Shown here: in pieces, positions 54,283-63,669 of the stretch | Layout: each line of letters starts with the position of its first letter | How positions within the stretch are numbered: the first letter of the stretch is position 1 | DNA from: JADJWR01 sp964509545 | Lineage (GTDB): Bacteria > Pseudomonadota > Gammaproteobacteria > Burkholderiales > Burkholderiaceae_F | Assembly (NCBI GenBank): GCA_964509545.1 | Contig: CAZDXQ010000018.1 | Location: forward strand, 1 to 64,000 | DNA length: 64,000 nucleotides | Direction of reading: 5' to 3' | The notes under the pieces: generated by a model | Databases searched by the model: none | What the model was told of the DNA's origin: nothing | The model's input: only the letters and a program-made list of their open reading frames with translations | Position numbers and translations under genes: made by a program

Positions 54283-54840
54283 ATGAGCACGCCACGCAAT
54301 ACCGAGCTTCGCGTCGTCCCCGCCGCGGACACCGAGGCCAACCGCGCCACGCTGCGCATCGATGCCGAGCGCCCGGTGCCGGCACCGCCACTGAGCCCCG
54401 AAGAGTCACGCATGCAGCGGCAGGTGGCCGCGGAGAAGGAGCTCGACCGGCTGCACCAGGCTGCCGTCGCCGCCCAACTGTCGCTGGGCCAGCATGTCAA
54501 CTGGCTGATCGCCTCGCAGGCGATCTTCATCCACGCCTTCCTGATGGTGTTCGTGGTCAGCGGCATGGGCGTGCTGTCGCTGAACCATTGGCTGCTGGGG
54601 GGCCTCGCGCTGATCGGCATCCTGTCCGCAGTGGCCCTGCACGCCAGCATCGAACGCGCCTGCAGGTCGCTGGCGCTTCTGGTCGTGCAGCGGCGCGCGG
54701 TCGAGGTGGAGCTTGCCGAACTCAGCGGCCGAACGCCAGTTCTGCCGAAGGACGCAGCGCAGGCCAGCAGCTGGGCCGGGCCGCTGTTCGTCGTCGCCTG
54801 GCTCGCCCTGCTCGCCTGCAGCGCCGCGCTTCGGCTGTAG
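54283..54840 (+). CDS. Membrane protein of unknown function
   Basis: A 185-residue protein. A polar, Pro/Ala-rich first third (to about residue 40), an amphipathic helix (QVAAEKELDRLHQAAVAAQL), two helices (about 72-92 and 97-117) and a final helix at the C-terminus (about 165-183). ATG start; no signal peptide. Not recognised; it sits alone, 197 bp after the fusion gene and converging on the enoyl-CoA hydratase gene. Confidence 0.6.
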   Translation: MSTPRNTELRVVPAADTEANRATLRIDAERPVPAPPLSPEESRMQRQVAAEKELDRLHQAAVAAQLSLGQHVNWLIASQAIFIHAFLMVFVVSGMGVLSLNHWLLGGLALIGILSAVALHASIERACRSLALLVVQRRAVEVELAELSGRTPVLPKDAAQASSWAGPLFVVAWLALLACSAALRL

Positions 54841-54865
54841 GCGCGGCTGCCGCGAAGTCAGGCCC

Positions 54866-55702
54866 TCACGAGTCGGCCGTCGGCGCCTTGGGTGCAGCGG
54901 CTGGCGACCAGGCGGGCCGGCGTTTTTCCATGAACGCGGCGACACCTTCCTGCGCCACATCGTCGATCATGTTGCAGGCCATCGTCTGTCCGGCCAGCTG
55001 GTAGGCGGCGTCGACGCCCATTTCGAGCTGCCGGTAAAACAGCCCCTTGCCCATGCCGATCGCCAGTGCCGGCTTGGCGATGATCGCATCGGCCAGCTTC
55101 TTCACTTCGGCGTCGAGTCCGTCGGCCGGCACAACGCGGTTGACCAGCCCGCGTGCCCGGGCGGTGGCGGCGTCGATGAACTCTCCGGTGACCAGCATCT
55201 CGAAGGCCTGCTTGCGACCGACATTGCGCGACAGCGCCACGCTCGGCGACGAGCAGAACAGCCCGACGTCGATGCCGTTGACGCCGAAGCGCGCTGATTC
55301 GACGGCCACTGCCAGATCGCAGGTCGCCACCAGCTGACAGCCCGCCGCGGTGGCGATGCCGTGCACCCGGGCGATCACCGGTTGCGGCAGCTGCTGGATC
55401 GTCAGCATCAGCCTGGCGCAGTCGGCGAACAGTTTCTCGTAGTAGTCGAGTCGCGCGTTCGCCTTCATCTGCTTCAGGTCGTGGCCGGCGCAGAACGCCT
55501 TGCCGGCGGCGGCGATCACCACCACCCGGACGCTAACGTCGGCGCCGATGCGATCGATCGCCTCCTGCAGCGCCGCCAGCATCTCCTCGGACAGCGTATT
55601 GAACTGCGCCGGCCGGTTCAGTGTCAGCGTGACAACGCCTTCCGGCGAGCGCGTCTCGAGCAGCAGCGGTTCCAGCTGAGCCTGGGCCTGTGGTGCGTTC
55701 AT
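54866..55702 (-). CDS. Enoyl-CoA hydratase/isomerase family protein
   Basis: A 278-residue crotonase-fold enzyme. Oxyanion-hole segments: AGKAFCAGHDLKQMK and ATAAGCQLVATCDLAVAVESARFGVNGIDVGLF. The glutamates of classical enoyl-CoA hydratase are not both evident: the first position lies in GIDVGLF where ECH has ExxLG-like residues, so the reaction may differ (ECHDC3-like branch). Start has AGGAGA upstream. Third gene of a leftward set after the HDAC-like and acyl-CoA synthetase genes. Confidence 0.87.
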   Translation of the reverse strand: MNAPQAQAQLEPLLLETRSPEGVVTLTLNRPAQFNTLSEEMLAALQEAIDRIGADVSVRVVVIAAAGKAFCAGHDLKQMKANARLDYYEKLFADCARLMLTIQQLPQPVIARVHGIATAAGCQLVATCDLAVAVESARFGVNGIDVGLFCSSPSVALSRNVGRKQAFEMLVTGEFIDAATARARGLVNRVVPADGLDAEVKKLADAIIAKPALAIGMGKGLFYRQLEMGVDAAYQLAGQTMACNMIDDVAQEGVAAFMEKRRPAWSPAAAPKAPTADS

Positions 55703-55741
55703 GGAGATCTCCTGTACGGATCGATATCGCTGCGGCAGGCC

Positions 55742-57388
55742 CTAGACGTCGATGGCGCTGGAGGACTTCGCCTGCTGGCGCAGCAGGAATTTCTGGATCT
55801 TGCCGGTGTTGGTCTTGGGAATCGGCGCGAAGACGAACTTCTTCGGCACCTTGAAGCCGGCCAGGTGGGCGCGGCAGTGTGCGATCAGTTCCTCGGCCGT
55901 GGTGCGCGCGCCTTCCTTGGTCTCGATGAACGCGCACGGCACCTCGCCCCACTTGGGATCGGGTGCGGCGACCACCGCCGCGGTCATCACCGCCGGATGC
56001 CGGTAGAGGACGTCCTCGACCTCGATCGAGCTGATGTTCTCGCCGCCCGAGATGATGATGTCCTTGCTGCGGTCCTTGATGCGCAGGTAGCCGTCGGGGT
56101 GGACGACGGCGAGGTCGCCGGAGTGGAACCAGCCGCCGGCAAAGGCCTGCTGCGTGGCCTGCGGGTTCTTCAGGTAGCCCTTCATCGTGATGTTGCCGCG
56201 GAACATCACCTCGCCGATCGTTTCGCCGTCACGGGCGACCTCCTGCAGCGTTTCCGGATCGAGCACGGCGACGCCTTCCTCCATCGGATAGCGCACGCCC
56301 TGGCGGCCGTTCATCATCGCCCGCTCGCCGACGTCGAGTTCTTCCCATTCCTGCTGCTTGGCGCACACGGTCGCCGGACCGTAGACCTCGGTCAGGCCGT
56401 ACACATGCGTCAGGTCGAAGCCGAGCCGTTCCATGCCTTCGATCATCGCCGCCGGCGGCGCCGCGCCGGCGACCATCGCCTGAACGCGATGGCCGATGCC
56501 GTGCTTCAGCGCCTCGGGCGCGTTCACCAGCAGCGCGTGCACGATCGGCGCGCCGCAGTAATGCGTAACCCTGTGCGTGCGAATGGCGTCGAAGATCGCC
56601 GCCGCCTCGACGCGGCGCAGGCAGACATGGGTACCGGCCATCGCCGCCACGGTCCACGGAAAGCACCAGCCGTTGCAGTGGAACATCGGCAGCGTCCACA
56701 GGTAGACGGGGTGGTGCGGCAGCGCCCAGACGAGGATGTTCGACACCGCGTTCAGATAGGCGCCACGATGGTGGTAGACGACTCCCTTCGGATTGCCGGT
56801 GGTGCCCGAGGTGTAGTTCAGCGCGATCGCGTCCCACTCATCGGTCGGCTGCGGCCAGGCGAATTCGGCGCTGCCGTCGGCGATGAAGGTCTCGTAGTCG
56901 ACCGCGCCGATGCGCTCGCCCGGGCCGGCGTACACGGGATCGTCGACGTCGACGACCAGGAGCGGCCGATTCAGCCGTTCGACGGCCGCGCGCGCGACGG
57001 CCGAGAACTCGCGGTCGACGATGAACACGCTCGCCTCGCCGTGGTCGAGCATGAAGGCGATCGCCTCGGCGTCGAGCCGCGTATTGATGGCGTTGAGCAC
57101 GCAGCCCGCCATCGGGATGCCGAAGTGCGCCTCGACCATCTCCGGCGTGTTCGGCAGCATCACCCCCACCGTATCGCCGCGGCCCAGCCCGCGCCGTGCC
57201 AGCGCATGCGCGAGTTTCCGGCAGCGGCCGTACAGTTCGGCCCAGCTGCGCCGAATCGAAGTCCCGTGAACGACGGCGAGCCGCTGCGGGAACACCGACG
57301 CCGCGCGTTCGATGAAGGTCAGCGGCGTCAGCGCCGCGAAGTTGGCGGCGGTGCGCGGCAGGTCCTGGTCGAAGATCGCGTTGGGCAT
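55742..57388 (-). CDS. Acyl-CoA synthetase (AMP-forming)
   Basis: A 548-residue adenylate-forming ligase. Motif A5/A3: NYTSGTTGNPKGVVYHHRGAY; the adenine-binding region YGLTEVYGPATVC; hinge GYLRIKDRSKDIIISGGENISSIEVEDVLY; and the catalytic Lys in KTNTGKIQKFLLRQ. The sequence class is that of medium or long-chain FadD-like ligases. Product acyl-CoAs would feed the neighbouring hydratase. It starts 3 bp after the HDAC-like stop, and its stop lies 39 bp before the hydratase start, indicating one operon. Confidence 0.92.
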   Translation of the reverse strand: MPNAIFDQDLPRTAANFAALTPLTFIERAASVFPQRLAVVHGTSIRRSWAELYGRCRKLAHALARRGLGRGDTVGVMLPNTPEMVEAHFGIPMAGCVLNAINTRLDAEAIAFMLDHGEASVFIVDREFSAVARAAVERLNRPLLVVDVDDPVYAGPGERIGAVDYETFIADGSAEFAWPQPTDEWDAIALNYTSGTTGNPKGVVYHHRGAYLNAVSNILVWALPHHPVYLWTLPMFHCNGWCFPWTVAAMAGTHVCLRRVEAAAIFDAIRTHRVTHYCGAPIVHALLVNAPEALKHGIGHRVQAMVAGAAPPAAMIEGMERLGFDLTHVYGLTEVYGPATVCAKQQEWEELDVGERAMMNGRQGVRYPMEEGVAVLDPETLQEVARDGETIGEVMFRGNITMKGYLKNPQATQQAFAGGWFHSGDLAVVHPDGYLRIKDRSKDIIISGGENISSIEVEDVLYRHPAVMTAAVVAAPDPKWGEVPCAFIETKEGARTTAEELIAHCRAHLAGFKVPKKFVFAPIPKTNTGKIQKFLLRQQAKSSSAIDV

Positions 57389-57391
57389 CGG

Positions 57392-58315
57392 TCAGAGCTG
57401 CGCCAGCGTGCGCACGTGCGCGGCAACGCTGCGCGCCAGAGCGCTGAGGTTATAGCCGCCTTCGAGCGTGCTGACGATGCGGCCGCCGGCGTGGCGTTCG
57501 GCCACGTCCATCAGGCGCTGCGTGATCCAGGCATAGTCGGCCTCGACCAGGCCCATCTGGCCGAGATCGTCCTCGCGGTGCGCGTCGAAGCCGGCCGAGA
57601 TGAAGATCATCTGCGGCGCAAAGGCCTGCAGCCGCGGCATCCACTGGCTGTCGACCAGTTCGCGGATGACGTCGCCGCGGGTGCCTGCCGGCACCGGCAC
57701 GTTGACCATGTTGTCGGCCGTGAAGTCGGTGCCGCTGTACGGATAGAACGGGTGCTGGAAAAAGCTCGCCATCAGCACGCCGCCATTGCCGGCGAGGATG
57801 TCCTCGGTGCCGTTGCCATGGTGCACGTCGAAATCGATGACCGCGACGCGCTCGAGCCGGTGGGCGTGCAGCGCGTGCAACGCGCCGATGGCGACGTTGT
57901 TGAAGAAGCAGAATCCCATCGCCGCCGCGCGGCAGGCATGATGTCCGGGAGGCCGCACGGCGCAGAAGGCGTTGGCCAGTTCGCCGCGCATCACCCGGTC
58001 GGTCGCCTCGATGACGGCGCCGGCGGCGTGCAGCGCCGCGTCCCAACTGCTGCAGTTCATCGACGTGTCCGGGTCGACCGGCTCGTAGCCCTGCTTTGGT
58101 ATTCTGCCGCGCAACCGCTCGATATAGCCGCGGTCGTGCGCACGCCCGATGGCCTCGAGGCTCGCCGCCGGCGCATCGATCGTCAGCAGATGGGGCAGCA
58201 GGCCGACCGCGATCAGATGGTCGTGCACCGCGGCCAGACGTTCGGGACTCTCCGGATGCCACGAACCCATCTCATGCGCGGCACACTGCGCATGCGTGAT
58301 AAAGCCGGTATGCAC
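57392..58315 (-). CDS. HDAC-like deacetylase (class II amidohydrolase)
   Basis: A 307-residue zinc enzyme of the histone-deacetylase superfamily. Motifs: HPESPERLAAVHDHL, RPPGHHACRAAAMGFCFFNNVAIGA with the two catalytic His, VIDFDVHHGNGTEDIL with zinc ligands, and SAGFDAHREDDLGQM with the third. Bacterial members deacetylate polyamines, acetoin-like compounds or lysine side chains; the target is not readable. GTG start at 58313-58315. First gene of the leftward operon with acyl-CoA synthetase and hydratase. Confidence 0.92.
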   Translation of the reverse strand: MHTGFITHAQCAAHEMGSWHPESPERLAAVHDHLIAVGLLPHLLTIDAPAASLEAIGRAHDRGYIERLRGRIPKQGYEPVDPDTSMNCSSWDAALHAAGAVIEATDRVMRGELANAFCAVRPPGHHACRAAAMGFCFFNNVAIGALHALHAHRLERVAVIDFDVHHGNGTEDILAGNGGVLMASFFQHPFYPYSGTDFTADNMVNVPVPAGTRGDVIRELVDSQWMPRLQAFAPQMIFISAGFDAHREDDLGQMGLVEADYAWITQRLMDVAERHAGGRIVSTLEGGYNLSALARSVAAHVRTLAQL

Positions 58316-58365
58316 GGGTCCCAGTCTCCCTGCCGTCGTCTATCAGCCTGTTTGCGGAAAGTCTA

Positions 58366-59289
58366 ATGCTGGAAAGAATCCATCGCTGCGCCGAACAGAT
58401 CGGCGCCGTGATCGTCGGCAAGGATCTGCAGATCCGCCAGAGCCTGACCTGCCTGCTGGCGGGCGGGCACCTCCTGATCGAGGACGCACCGGGCGTCGGC
58501 AAGACGACTCTGGCGCACGCGATCGCCATCTCGCTCGGGCTGCCGTTCCGCCGCCTGCAGTTCACCAGCGACCTGCTGCCATCCGACGTGATCGGGGTGT
58601 CGGTCTACGACCGCAGCACCAGCCAGTTCTCCTTCCATCCCGGGCCGATCTTCACCGAAGTGCTGCTCGCCGACGAGATCAACCGTGCCAGCCCGAAGAC
58701 GCAGAGCGCGCTGCTCGAAGCGATGGAAGAAAACCAGGTCTCCATCGACGGCATGTCTCGGCCGCTGCCGCAGCCGTTCTTCGTCATCGCCACGCAGAAT
58801 CCGCTGCACCAGGTCGGCACCTTCCCCCTGCCCGAATCGCAGCTCGACCGCTTCCTGATGTGCATCAGCCTCGGCTACCCGGACCGCGCCGCCGAACGCG
58901 CACTGCTGGCCGGCCAGGCGCGCCGCGACATGCTGCGCAGCCTGCCGGCCGTGGCGCGCCCGGCCGACCTGCTGGCGGCGCAGGCCGCGGTCAAGGAAGT
59001 GTTCGTTTCCGAAGCGCTGCTCGATTATGTGCAGTCGTTGCTTGCCTTTACCCGCAGTTCGGGCCGGCACGCCGAAGGCCTGTCGCCGCGCGCCGGGCTG
59101 GCGCTGCTGGCCGCGGCCCGAGCGTGGGCCTGGATCGACGGGCGCGAGCACGTCATCCCCGAGGACGTGCAGAATGTCCTGCCTGCCGTCGCTGGCCATC
59201 GGCTGCATGCCGCGCAGCGTGAAGGCGGCCGCGTGCTGCACGGCCGCGAACTCGTCGGTCAGCTGATCCAGGCGGTGCGCTTGCCCTGA
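58366..59289 (+). CDS. MoxR-family AAA+ ATPase
   Basis: A 307-residue AAA+ chaperone. Walker A EDAPGVGKTTLAHAIA, Walker B EVLLADEINRASPKTQSALLEAM, and sensor 1 PFFVIATQNPLHQVGTFPLPESQLDRFLM. MoxR ATPases assemble or activate partner complexes; here the partners are the DUF58 and transglutaminase proteins encoded downstream. The 50-bp gap to the divergent HDAC-like gene holds the promoters; GGAAAG precedes the ATG. Confidence 0.93.
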   Translation: MLERIHRCAEQIGAVIVGKDLQIRQSLTCLLAGGHLLIEDAPGVGKTTLAHAIAISLGLPFRRLQFTSDLLPSDVIGVSVYDRSTSQFSFHPGPIFTEVLLADEINRASPKTQSALLEAMEENQVSIDGMSRPLPQPFFVIATQNPLHQVGTFPLPESQLDRFLMCISLGYPDRAAERALLAGQARRDMLRSLPAVARPADLLAAQAAVKEVFVSEALLDYVQSLLAFTRSSGRHAEGLSPRAGLALLAAARAWAWIDGREHVIPEDVQNVLPAVAGHRLHAAQREGGRVLHGRELVGQLIQAVRLP

Positions 59290-59351
59290 ACGGCGGCGCG
59301 CCCGAAGTTGCCTGATAAGGGCCACGCGCATCCGGCCGAACGTCGCTGTCG

Positions 59352-60365
59352 ATGAGCTTCACCACCCATCCGCTGGCTGTCCGCATCGGCGAGATGATCG
59401 GCGGCGTCAAGGGCGTCGAGCACGGCGAGGTGCTGCTCGACCGCCGCCGCGTCTACATCCTGCCGACCCGCGCCGGCGTGCTTTTTGCCGTCGCGATGCT
59501 GATGATGCTGATCGGTTCGATCAACTACTCGCTGCAGCTTGGCTTCATGCTGACGTTCCTGGTCAGCAGCATGGCGCTGGTGGCGATGTACCACACGCAT
59601 CGCAACCTGGCGCGGCTGACGCTCACCGCGCACCGGGCCGAGAACGTCTTCGCCGGCGACCTGGCGACGTTCGAGATCACCGTGCATAACCCGACGCCGG
59701 AAGCGCGTTTCGCACTGGAATTCGAACCCTTGCAGCCGACCAACCCGCTGCAGGAGGCGATCGGCCCCGACGTTCCCGTGCAGCCCATCACCAACGCCGA
59801 CGTCCCGGCCGCCGGCAGCCGCGAGGTCCGCGTTGCCGTGGCCACGCGCTCGCGCGGCCGGCTCGCCTGTCCGCGCCTGCGCATCGAGACGCGTTTTCCT
59901 TTCGGACTGTGGCAGGCGTGGGCTTACTATTCGCCGCCGCTGGCGGCGATCGTCTATCCGACGCCGGAAAGCGAAGCGCCGCCGCTGCCGGCCACGGCCA
60001 CGGCCGGCGCGGAACAGGAGACCGGCCTGGTGGTCAGCGGCGACGAATTCGCCGGCGTGCGCCCCTACCAGTCCGGCGATCCGCTCAAGCGCGTGGCATG
60101 GCGGCTGGCGGCCCGCGGCGACGAATTGTCGGTCAAGCTGTTCGAGGCCTATGCGCGCGGTGAAGTGTTGCTGGATTTCGCCGACCTGCCGGCGTCGCTC
60201 GCCGACGAGCATAAGCTGGCGCGGCTGTGTCGCTGGGTGCTGATGGCCGAAGCGGAACAGGTGCGCTACGGACTGCGGCTGCCCGGCGTGCGGATCGACC
60301 TCGGCCTCGGCGCCGAGCAGCGCGAGAGCTGCCTGACCGCGCTCGCGCTTTACGGCGGCTCCTGA
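59352..60365 (+). CDS. DUF58 family protein
   Basis: A 337-residue protein with two hydrophobic segments (about 38-54 and 59-76) and a DUF58/vWA-like region: FAGVRPYQSGDPLKRVAWRLAARGDELSVKLFEAYARGEVLLDF. In MoxR-DUF58-TgpA clusters it is the substrate-binding partner. The stop overlaps the next start by one base (TGATG). Placement between moxR and the transglutaminase gene is the family's usual one. Confidence 0.92.
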   Translation: MSFTTHPLAVRIGEMIGGVKGVEHGEVLLDRRRVYILPTRAGVLFAVAMLMMLIGSINYSLQLGFMLTFLVSSMALVAMYHTHRNLARLTLTAHRAENVFAGDLATFEITVHNPTPEARFALEFEPLQPTNPLQEAIGPDVPVQPITNADVPAAGSREVRVAVATRSRGRLACPRLRIETRFPFGLWQAWAYYSPPLAAIVYPTPESEAPPLPATATAGAEQETGLVVSGDEFAGVRPYQSGDPLKRVAWRLAARGDELSVKLFEAYARGEVLLDFADLPASLADEHKLARLCRWVLMAEAEQVRYGLRLPGVRIDLGLGAEQRESCLTALALYGGS

Positions 60366-62491
60366 TGGCCAGTGTGGGCAACGGCTCCGCGCGCAACGCT
60401 CCGGCCAGAGCGCTGGCGAAGCTGCGCCTGCTCTTCGCATGGTTCGTCCGGGCGCAGGTGTCGTCGGCGGCACGCGACCGGCGCGACACGATGGTGCTGC
60501 TTCTGGCGGTCGCCTTCGTCGCCATGCCGCAGTTCGAGCACCTGCCGTGGTGGACGATCGGCGTAATCGTTCTGCTCTGGTGCTGGCGGGCTTGGATCAC
60601 GCTGCGCAACCTGCCGCTTCCCGGGCACGTGGCCATGCTGCCTTTGCTCGCCGCGGCCGCCGCTGCGGTCTGGCTGCAGTACCGGACCCTGCTCGGCCGC
60701 GAGGCAGGCGTGACCTTCCTGCTGCTTCTGCTGGCGCTGAAGCTGCTCGAGATGCGCGCCACGCGCGACGTTTTCGTCGTCGTCTTCCTCTGTTTCTTCA
60801 TCCTGCTCACGCAGTTCCTGCACAGCCAGGCCCTGCCGGTGGCACTGCTGACGCTGGCGGCGGTGCTGGCGCTGTTCTTCGTGCTGGTCAGCGTCAGCCT
60901 GAAAGCCGACGACCTTTCTGCCGGGCGCAAGCTGCGGCTGGTCGTCGGCACGGCGCTGAAGGCCGTGCCGTTGATGCTCGTGCTGTTCGTGCTTTTCCCG
61001 CGCCTGGATACGCCGCTGTGGGGACTGCCGCGCGATGCCTTCACCACCGGCACCGGCCTGTCGAACTCGATGTCCCCGGGCGGCATCAGCAACCTGCTGC
61101 AGTCGCAGGCGATCGCCTTTCGCGTCCGCTTTGACGGCACGCCGCCCGTCAACCAGCACCTGTACTGGCGCGGGCCGGTATTTGGCAGCTTCGATGGCCG
61201 GACCTGGTCGCCCCTGGGTCAGCGGCTGACGGCCGGGCCGCCGCTGCGCATTGATGCCGATCCGGCCTCGGCGATCGAGTACACGGTCACGCTCGAGCCC
61301 AGCCAGCGCGACTGGCTCTTTGCGCTGGAAATGCCGGCGCGCCTGCCGGACGACTCCGAGCTGCGGCCGCGGATGAACCCGGTAGGTCAGTTGCTCGCGG
61401 CGCGGCCGATCAGCGCTCGAACGCGCTATGAAGCGCGTTCGTTCACCCGGTTCTCGTTTGGCCTGAACGAGAGCAGCCGGTCGTTGCAGGACTGGCTAGC
61501 GCTTCCAGCAGGGTTCAACCCACGAACGCTGCAACTGGCCGCCGAACTGCGCGCAAAGCTGCCGCCGGCCAGTCCCGGCGACCGCGCCGCCGGCGACGCG
61601 CAGCGCGTGCAGGCCGTGCTCGATTACCTGCGCAGCAACGGCTTTCGCTACACGCTGCAGCCGCCGCTGCTCGGCCGCGACTCGGTCGACGAGTTTCTCT
61701 TCGAAACCAAACTCGGCTACTGCGAGCACTACGCCTCGGCCTTCGTCGTGCTCATGCGCGCGCTCGACGTACCGGCGCGCGTCGTCACCGGTTACCAGGG
61801 AGGCGAGATCAATCCGGTCGACGGCTTCATGACCGTGCGCCAGTCCGACGCGCATGCCTGGGCAGAGGTCTGGCTTGCCGGTCGCGGCTGGGTACGCGTC
61901 GATCCGACCTCCGTCGTAGCGCCGGTAAGGATCGAACAGGGACTGAGCGAGCTTGCCCGGCAGGCCGGCGTCGGGCCGCTTTTCACGATCGGCGCCAACC
62001 CCGATGCGACCTGGGTACGCGTCGTCCGCCGCCTGCGCTTCAACTGGGAAGCGATGGAGAACTCGTGGAACCAGTGGGTCCTCAGCTACTCGGCGCAGCA
62101 GCAGATGTCGCTGCTCGACCGGCTCGGCTTCGAGCCGAACTGGCGCGTGCTCGGCATCCTGCTCGCCATCGCCGTGTCGATCGTGGCGATCGCGCTGGCC
62201 GTGGTTTCATTGCGTCATCGGGTGAGCCGTGATCCTCTCGCCGAACTGGAGGCGCGCTTCCGCAGCCGCCTCGAGCGCGCCGGCCTGCGCGTGTCTCCGG
62301 CCGAAGGGCCTCGCGCGCTCGGCCGGCGCCTGAAGAGCGAGCTGTCGCCCGCGGCGCAGGCCGAAGCCGACGGGATACTGCGCGCACTGGAGCACTGGCG
62401 GTATTCGCCCGCGAGCCGCACCGTGACACCGGCGGCGCTGCGCCAGTTGCGCGCCAAGGTACGGCGCTTTCGCGTGCGTCCTGCCGCGTGA
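60365..62491 (+). CDS. TgpA-like transglutaminase membrane protein (DUF3488)
   Basis: A 708-residue protein. About six N-terminal helices (DUF3488, to about residue 200), a periplasmic transglutaminase-like domain with catalytic triad Cys in KLGYCEHYASAFVVLMRALDVPARVVTGY, His in SDAHAWAEVWL and Asp in GWVRVDPTS, then one helix near 600 and a C-terminal DUF4129-like tail. TgpA of Pseudomonas is an essential periplasmic transglutaminase of unknown target. Starts with one base overlapping DUF58 (TGATG); stop overlaps mltB. Confidence 0.93.
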   Translation: MASVGNGSARNAPARALAKLRLLFAWFVRAQVSSAARDRRDTMVLLLAVAFVAMPQFEHLPWWTIGVIVLLWCWRAWITLRNLPLPGHVAMLPLLAAAAAAVWLQYRTLLGREAGVTFLLLLLALKLLEMRATRDVFVVVFLCFFILLTQFLHSQALPVALLTLAAVLALFFVLVSVSLKADDLSAGRKLRLVVGTALKAVPLMLVLFVLFPRLDTPLWGLPRDAFTTGTGLSNSMSPGGISNLLQSQAIAFRVRFDGTPPVNQHLYWRGPVFGSFDGRTWSPLGQRLTAGPPLRIDADPASAIEYTVTLEPSQRDWLFALEMPARLPDDSELRPRMNPVGQLLAARPISARTRYEARSFTRFSFGLNESSRSLQDWLALPAGFNPRTLQLAAELRAKLPPASPGDRAAGDAQRVQAVLDYLRSNGFRYTLQPPLLGRDSVDEFLFETKLGYCEHYASAFVVLMRALDVPARVVTGYQGGEINPVDGFMTVRQSDAHAWAEVWLAGRGWVRVDPTSVVAPVRIEQGLSELARQAGVGPLFTIGANPDATWVRVVRRLRFNWEAMENSWNQWVLSYSAQQQMSLLDRLGFEPNWRVLGILLAIAVSIVAIALAVVSLRHRVSRDPLAELEARFRSRLERAGLRVSPAEGPRALGRRLKSELSPAAQAEADGILRALEHWRYSPASRTVTPAALRQLRAKVRRFRVRPAA

Positions 62492-63612
62492 ATGCATCGC
62501 CGGCAGCGAACGGATCGACGATGCACTCCGGTCAGCAGACGATGATGAACGACAGCCGGCGCAGGTGGCTGCTGGCAACACTTGCCCTGATCGGCGTGCC
62601 TGCGCGGGCCGCGAGCGGCAGCGCCCAGACCTATACGCAACGGCCGGATGTGCAGCAGTTCATCGACGCACTTGCGGCCGAGCAAGGCCTGCCGCGGACA
62701 TGGATCGAGAACGTACTCGCCACTGGCCGCTATTCGGCACGCGCCGAGCGGTTGATGACACCGAGCCTGACGCCGCCGCCGCGCGACTGGAGCCGTTACC
62801 GCGCCCGCGCCCTCGACGAGGCACGCCTGCGCGACGCCGCGCTGTACCAGCAGCTGCACCGGCCGGCGTTGGCGCGAGCCGAGGAGGAGTTCGGCGTGCC
62901 CGCACAGATCGTCGTTTCGATCATCGGCATCGAAACGCTGTTCGGACGACTGATGGGCAGTTTCCGAACCCTCGACGTCCTGCTGACGCTCAGTTTCGAC
63001 TACCCGCGCCGCGCCGCGTTTTACCGCGAGGAACTGGGGCATTTCCTCGTCCTCGGCTACGACGGCCGCATCGACGTGCTGAAGCAGACCGGTTCGTTCG
63101 CCGGCGCGATCGGCCTGCCCCAGTTCATGCCCGGTTCGATCCGCCGTTATGCGCTCGACTACGACGGCGACGAGCGCATCGATCTGGCACGCTCCGCCGC
63201 CGACGCGATCGGCTCCGTGGCCAACTACCTGTACCAGCAGGGCTGGCAGCGCCACCGCCCGGTGATGTTCAATGCCACGGCCGACGCATCGATCGCCGAA
63301 CAACTCGATCACGGCATCAGCGCAATTCAGACCTGGGCGGAAGTCGCGGAGCTCGGCGTGCGCATCGACGGCTACCTGCCGCCCGACACGCGCGTTCTGT
63401 TGCTCGATCTGCCTTTCGTCCGCAACGACGGCAGCACGGGCGTCGAATACCGGCTGGGCACGGCCAATCTGGCGACGATCCTGCACTACAACCGCAGTTA
63501 CTTCTACGCTGCGGCGGTCGCGGAGTTCGCCGACGCGTTGACTCGGGAACGCGGCGCAGCGGCGACACGCGCGCTGCGCGAAGCGTTCGATATCGCTGCC
63601 ACGCGCTCATAG
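62488..63612 (+). CDS. mltB: Lytic murein transglycosylase B
   Basis: A 374-residue MltB-family enzyme that cuts peptidoglycan glycans to 1,6-anhydromuramyl products. Catalytic Glu in VSIIGIETLFGRLMG, then FYREELGHFLVLGYDGRID and GAIGLPQFMPGSIRRYALDYDGD, the family signature. A signal peptide begins at MNDSRRRWLLATLALIG; the formal GTG start at 62488 (four-base overlap with the previous stop) adds 19-20 residues ahead of it, so an internal ATG at 62521 or later may be real. Coupling to TgpA is a reasonable cell-wall link. Confidence 0.92.
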   Translation: MNASPAANGSTMHSGQQTMMNDSRRRWLLATLALIGVPARAASGSAQTYTQRPDVQQFIDALAAEQGLPRTWIENVLATGRYSARAERLMTPSLTPPPRDWSRYRARALDEARLRDAALYQQLHRPALARAEEEFGVPAQIVVSIIGIETLFGRLMGSFRTLDVLLTLSFDYPRRAAFYREELGHFLVLGYDGRIDVLKQTGSFAGAIGLPQFMPGSIRRYALDYDGDERIDLARSAADAIGSVANYLYQQGWQRHRPVMFNATADASIAEQLDHGISAIQTWAEVAELGVRIDGYLPPDTRVLLLDLPFVRNDGSTGVEYRLGTANLATILHYNRSYFYAAAVAEFADALTRERGAAATRALREAFDIAATRS

Positions 63613-63618
63613 GCGGAA

Positions 63619-63654
63619 CGCACAAGGACCCGCCAGGCGGCGGGCCCTTGTGCG
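63619..63654. terminator. Hairpin between convergent mltB and PEP-CTERM genes
   Basis: CGCACAAGG (63619-63627) pairs with CCTTGTGCG (63646-63654), and inside it CGCC-aggc-GGCG adds a second stem. It sits between two convergent genes, so it can end both transcripts. The T run is poor. Confidence 0.6.
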
Positions 63655-63669
63655 CGTCAACTGCCGATG

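Noticed and set aside
55361..58366. Very long plus-strand frame of about 1000 residues
   Set aside because: It is antisense to the hydratase, synthetase and HDAC-like genes, is rich in Arg/His/Gln/Asp, and shows no family motif; such frames arise from high G/C third positions.
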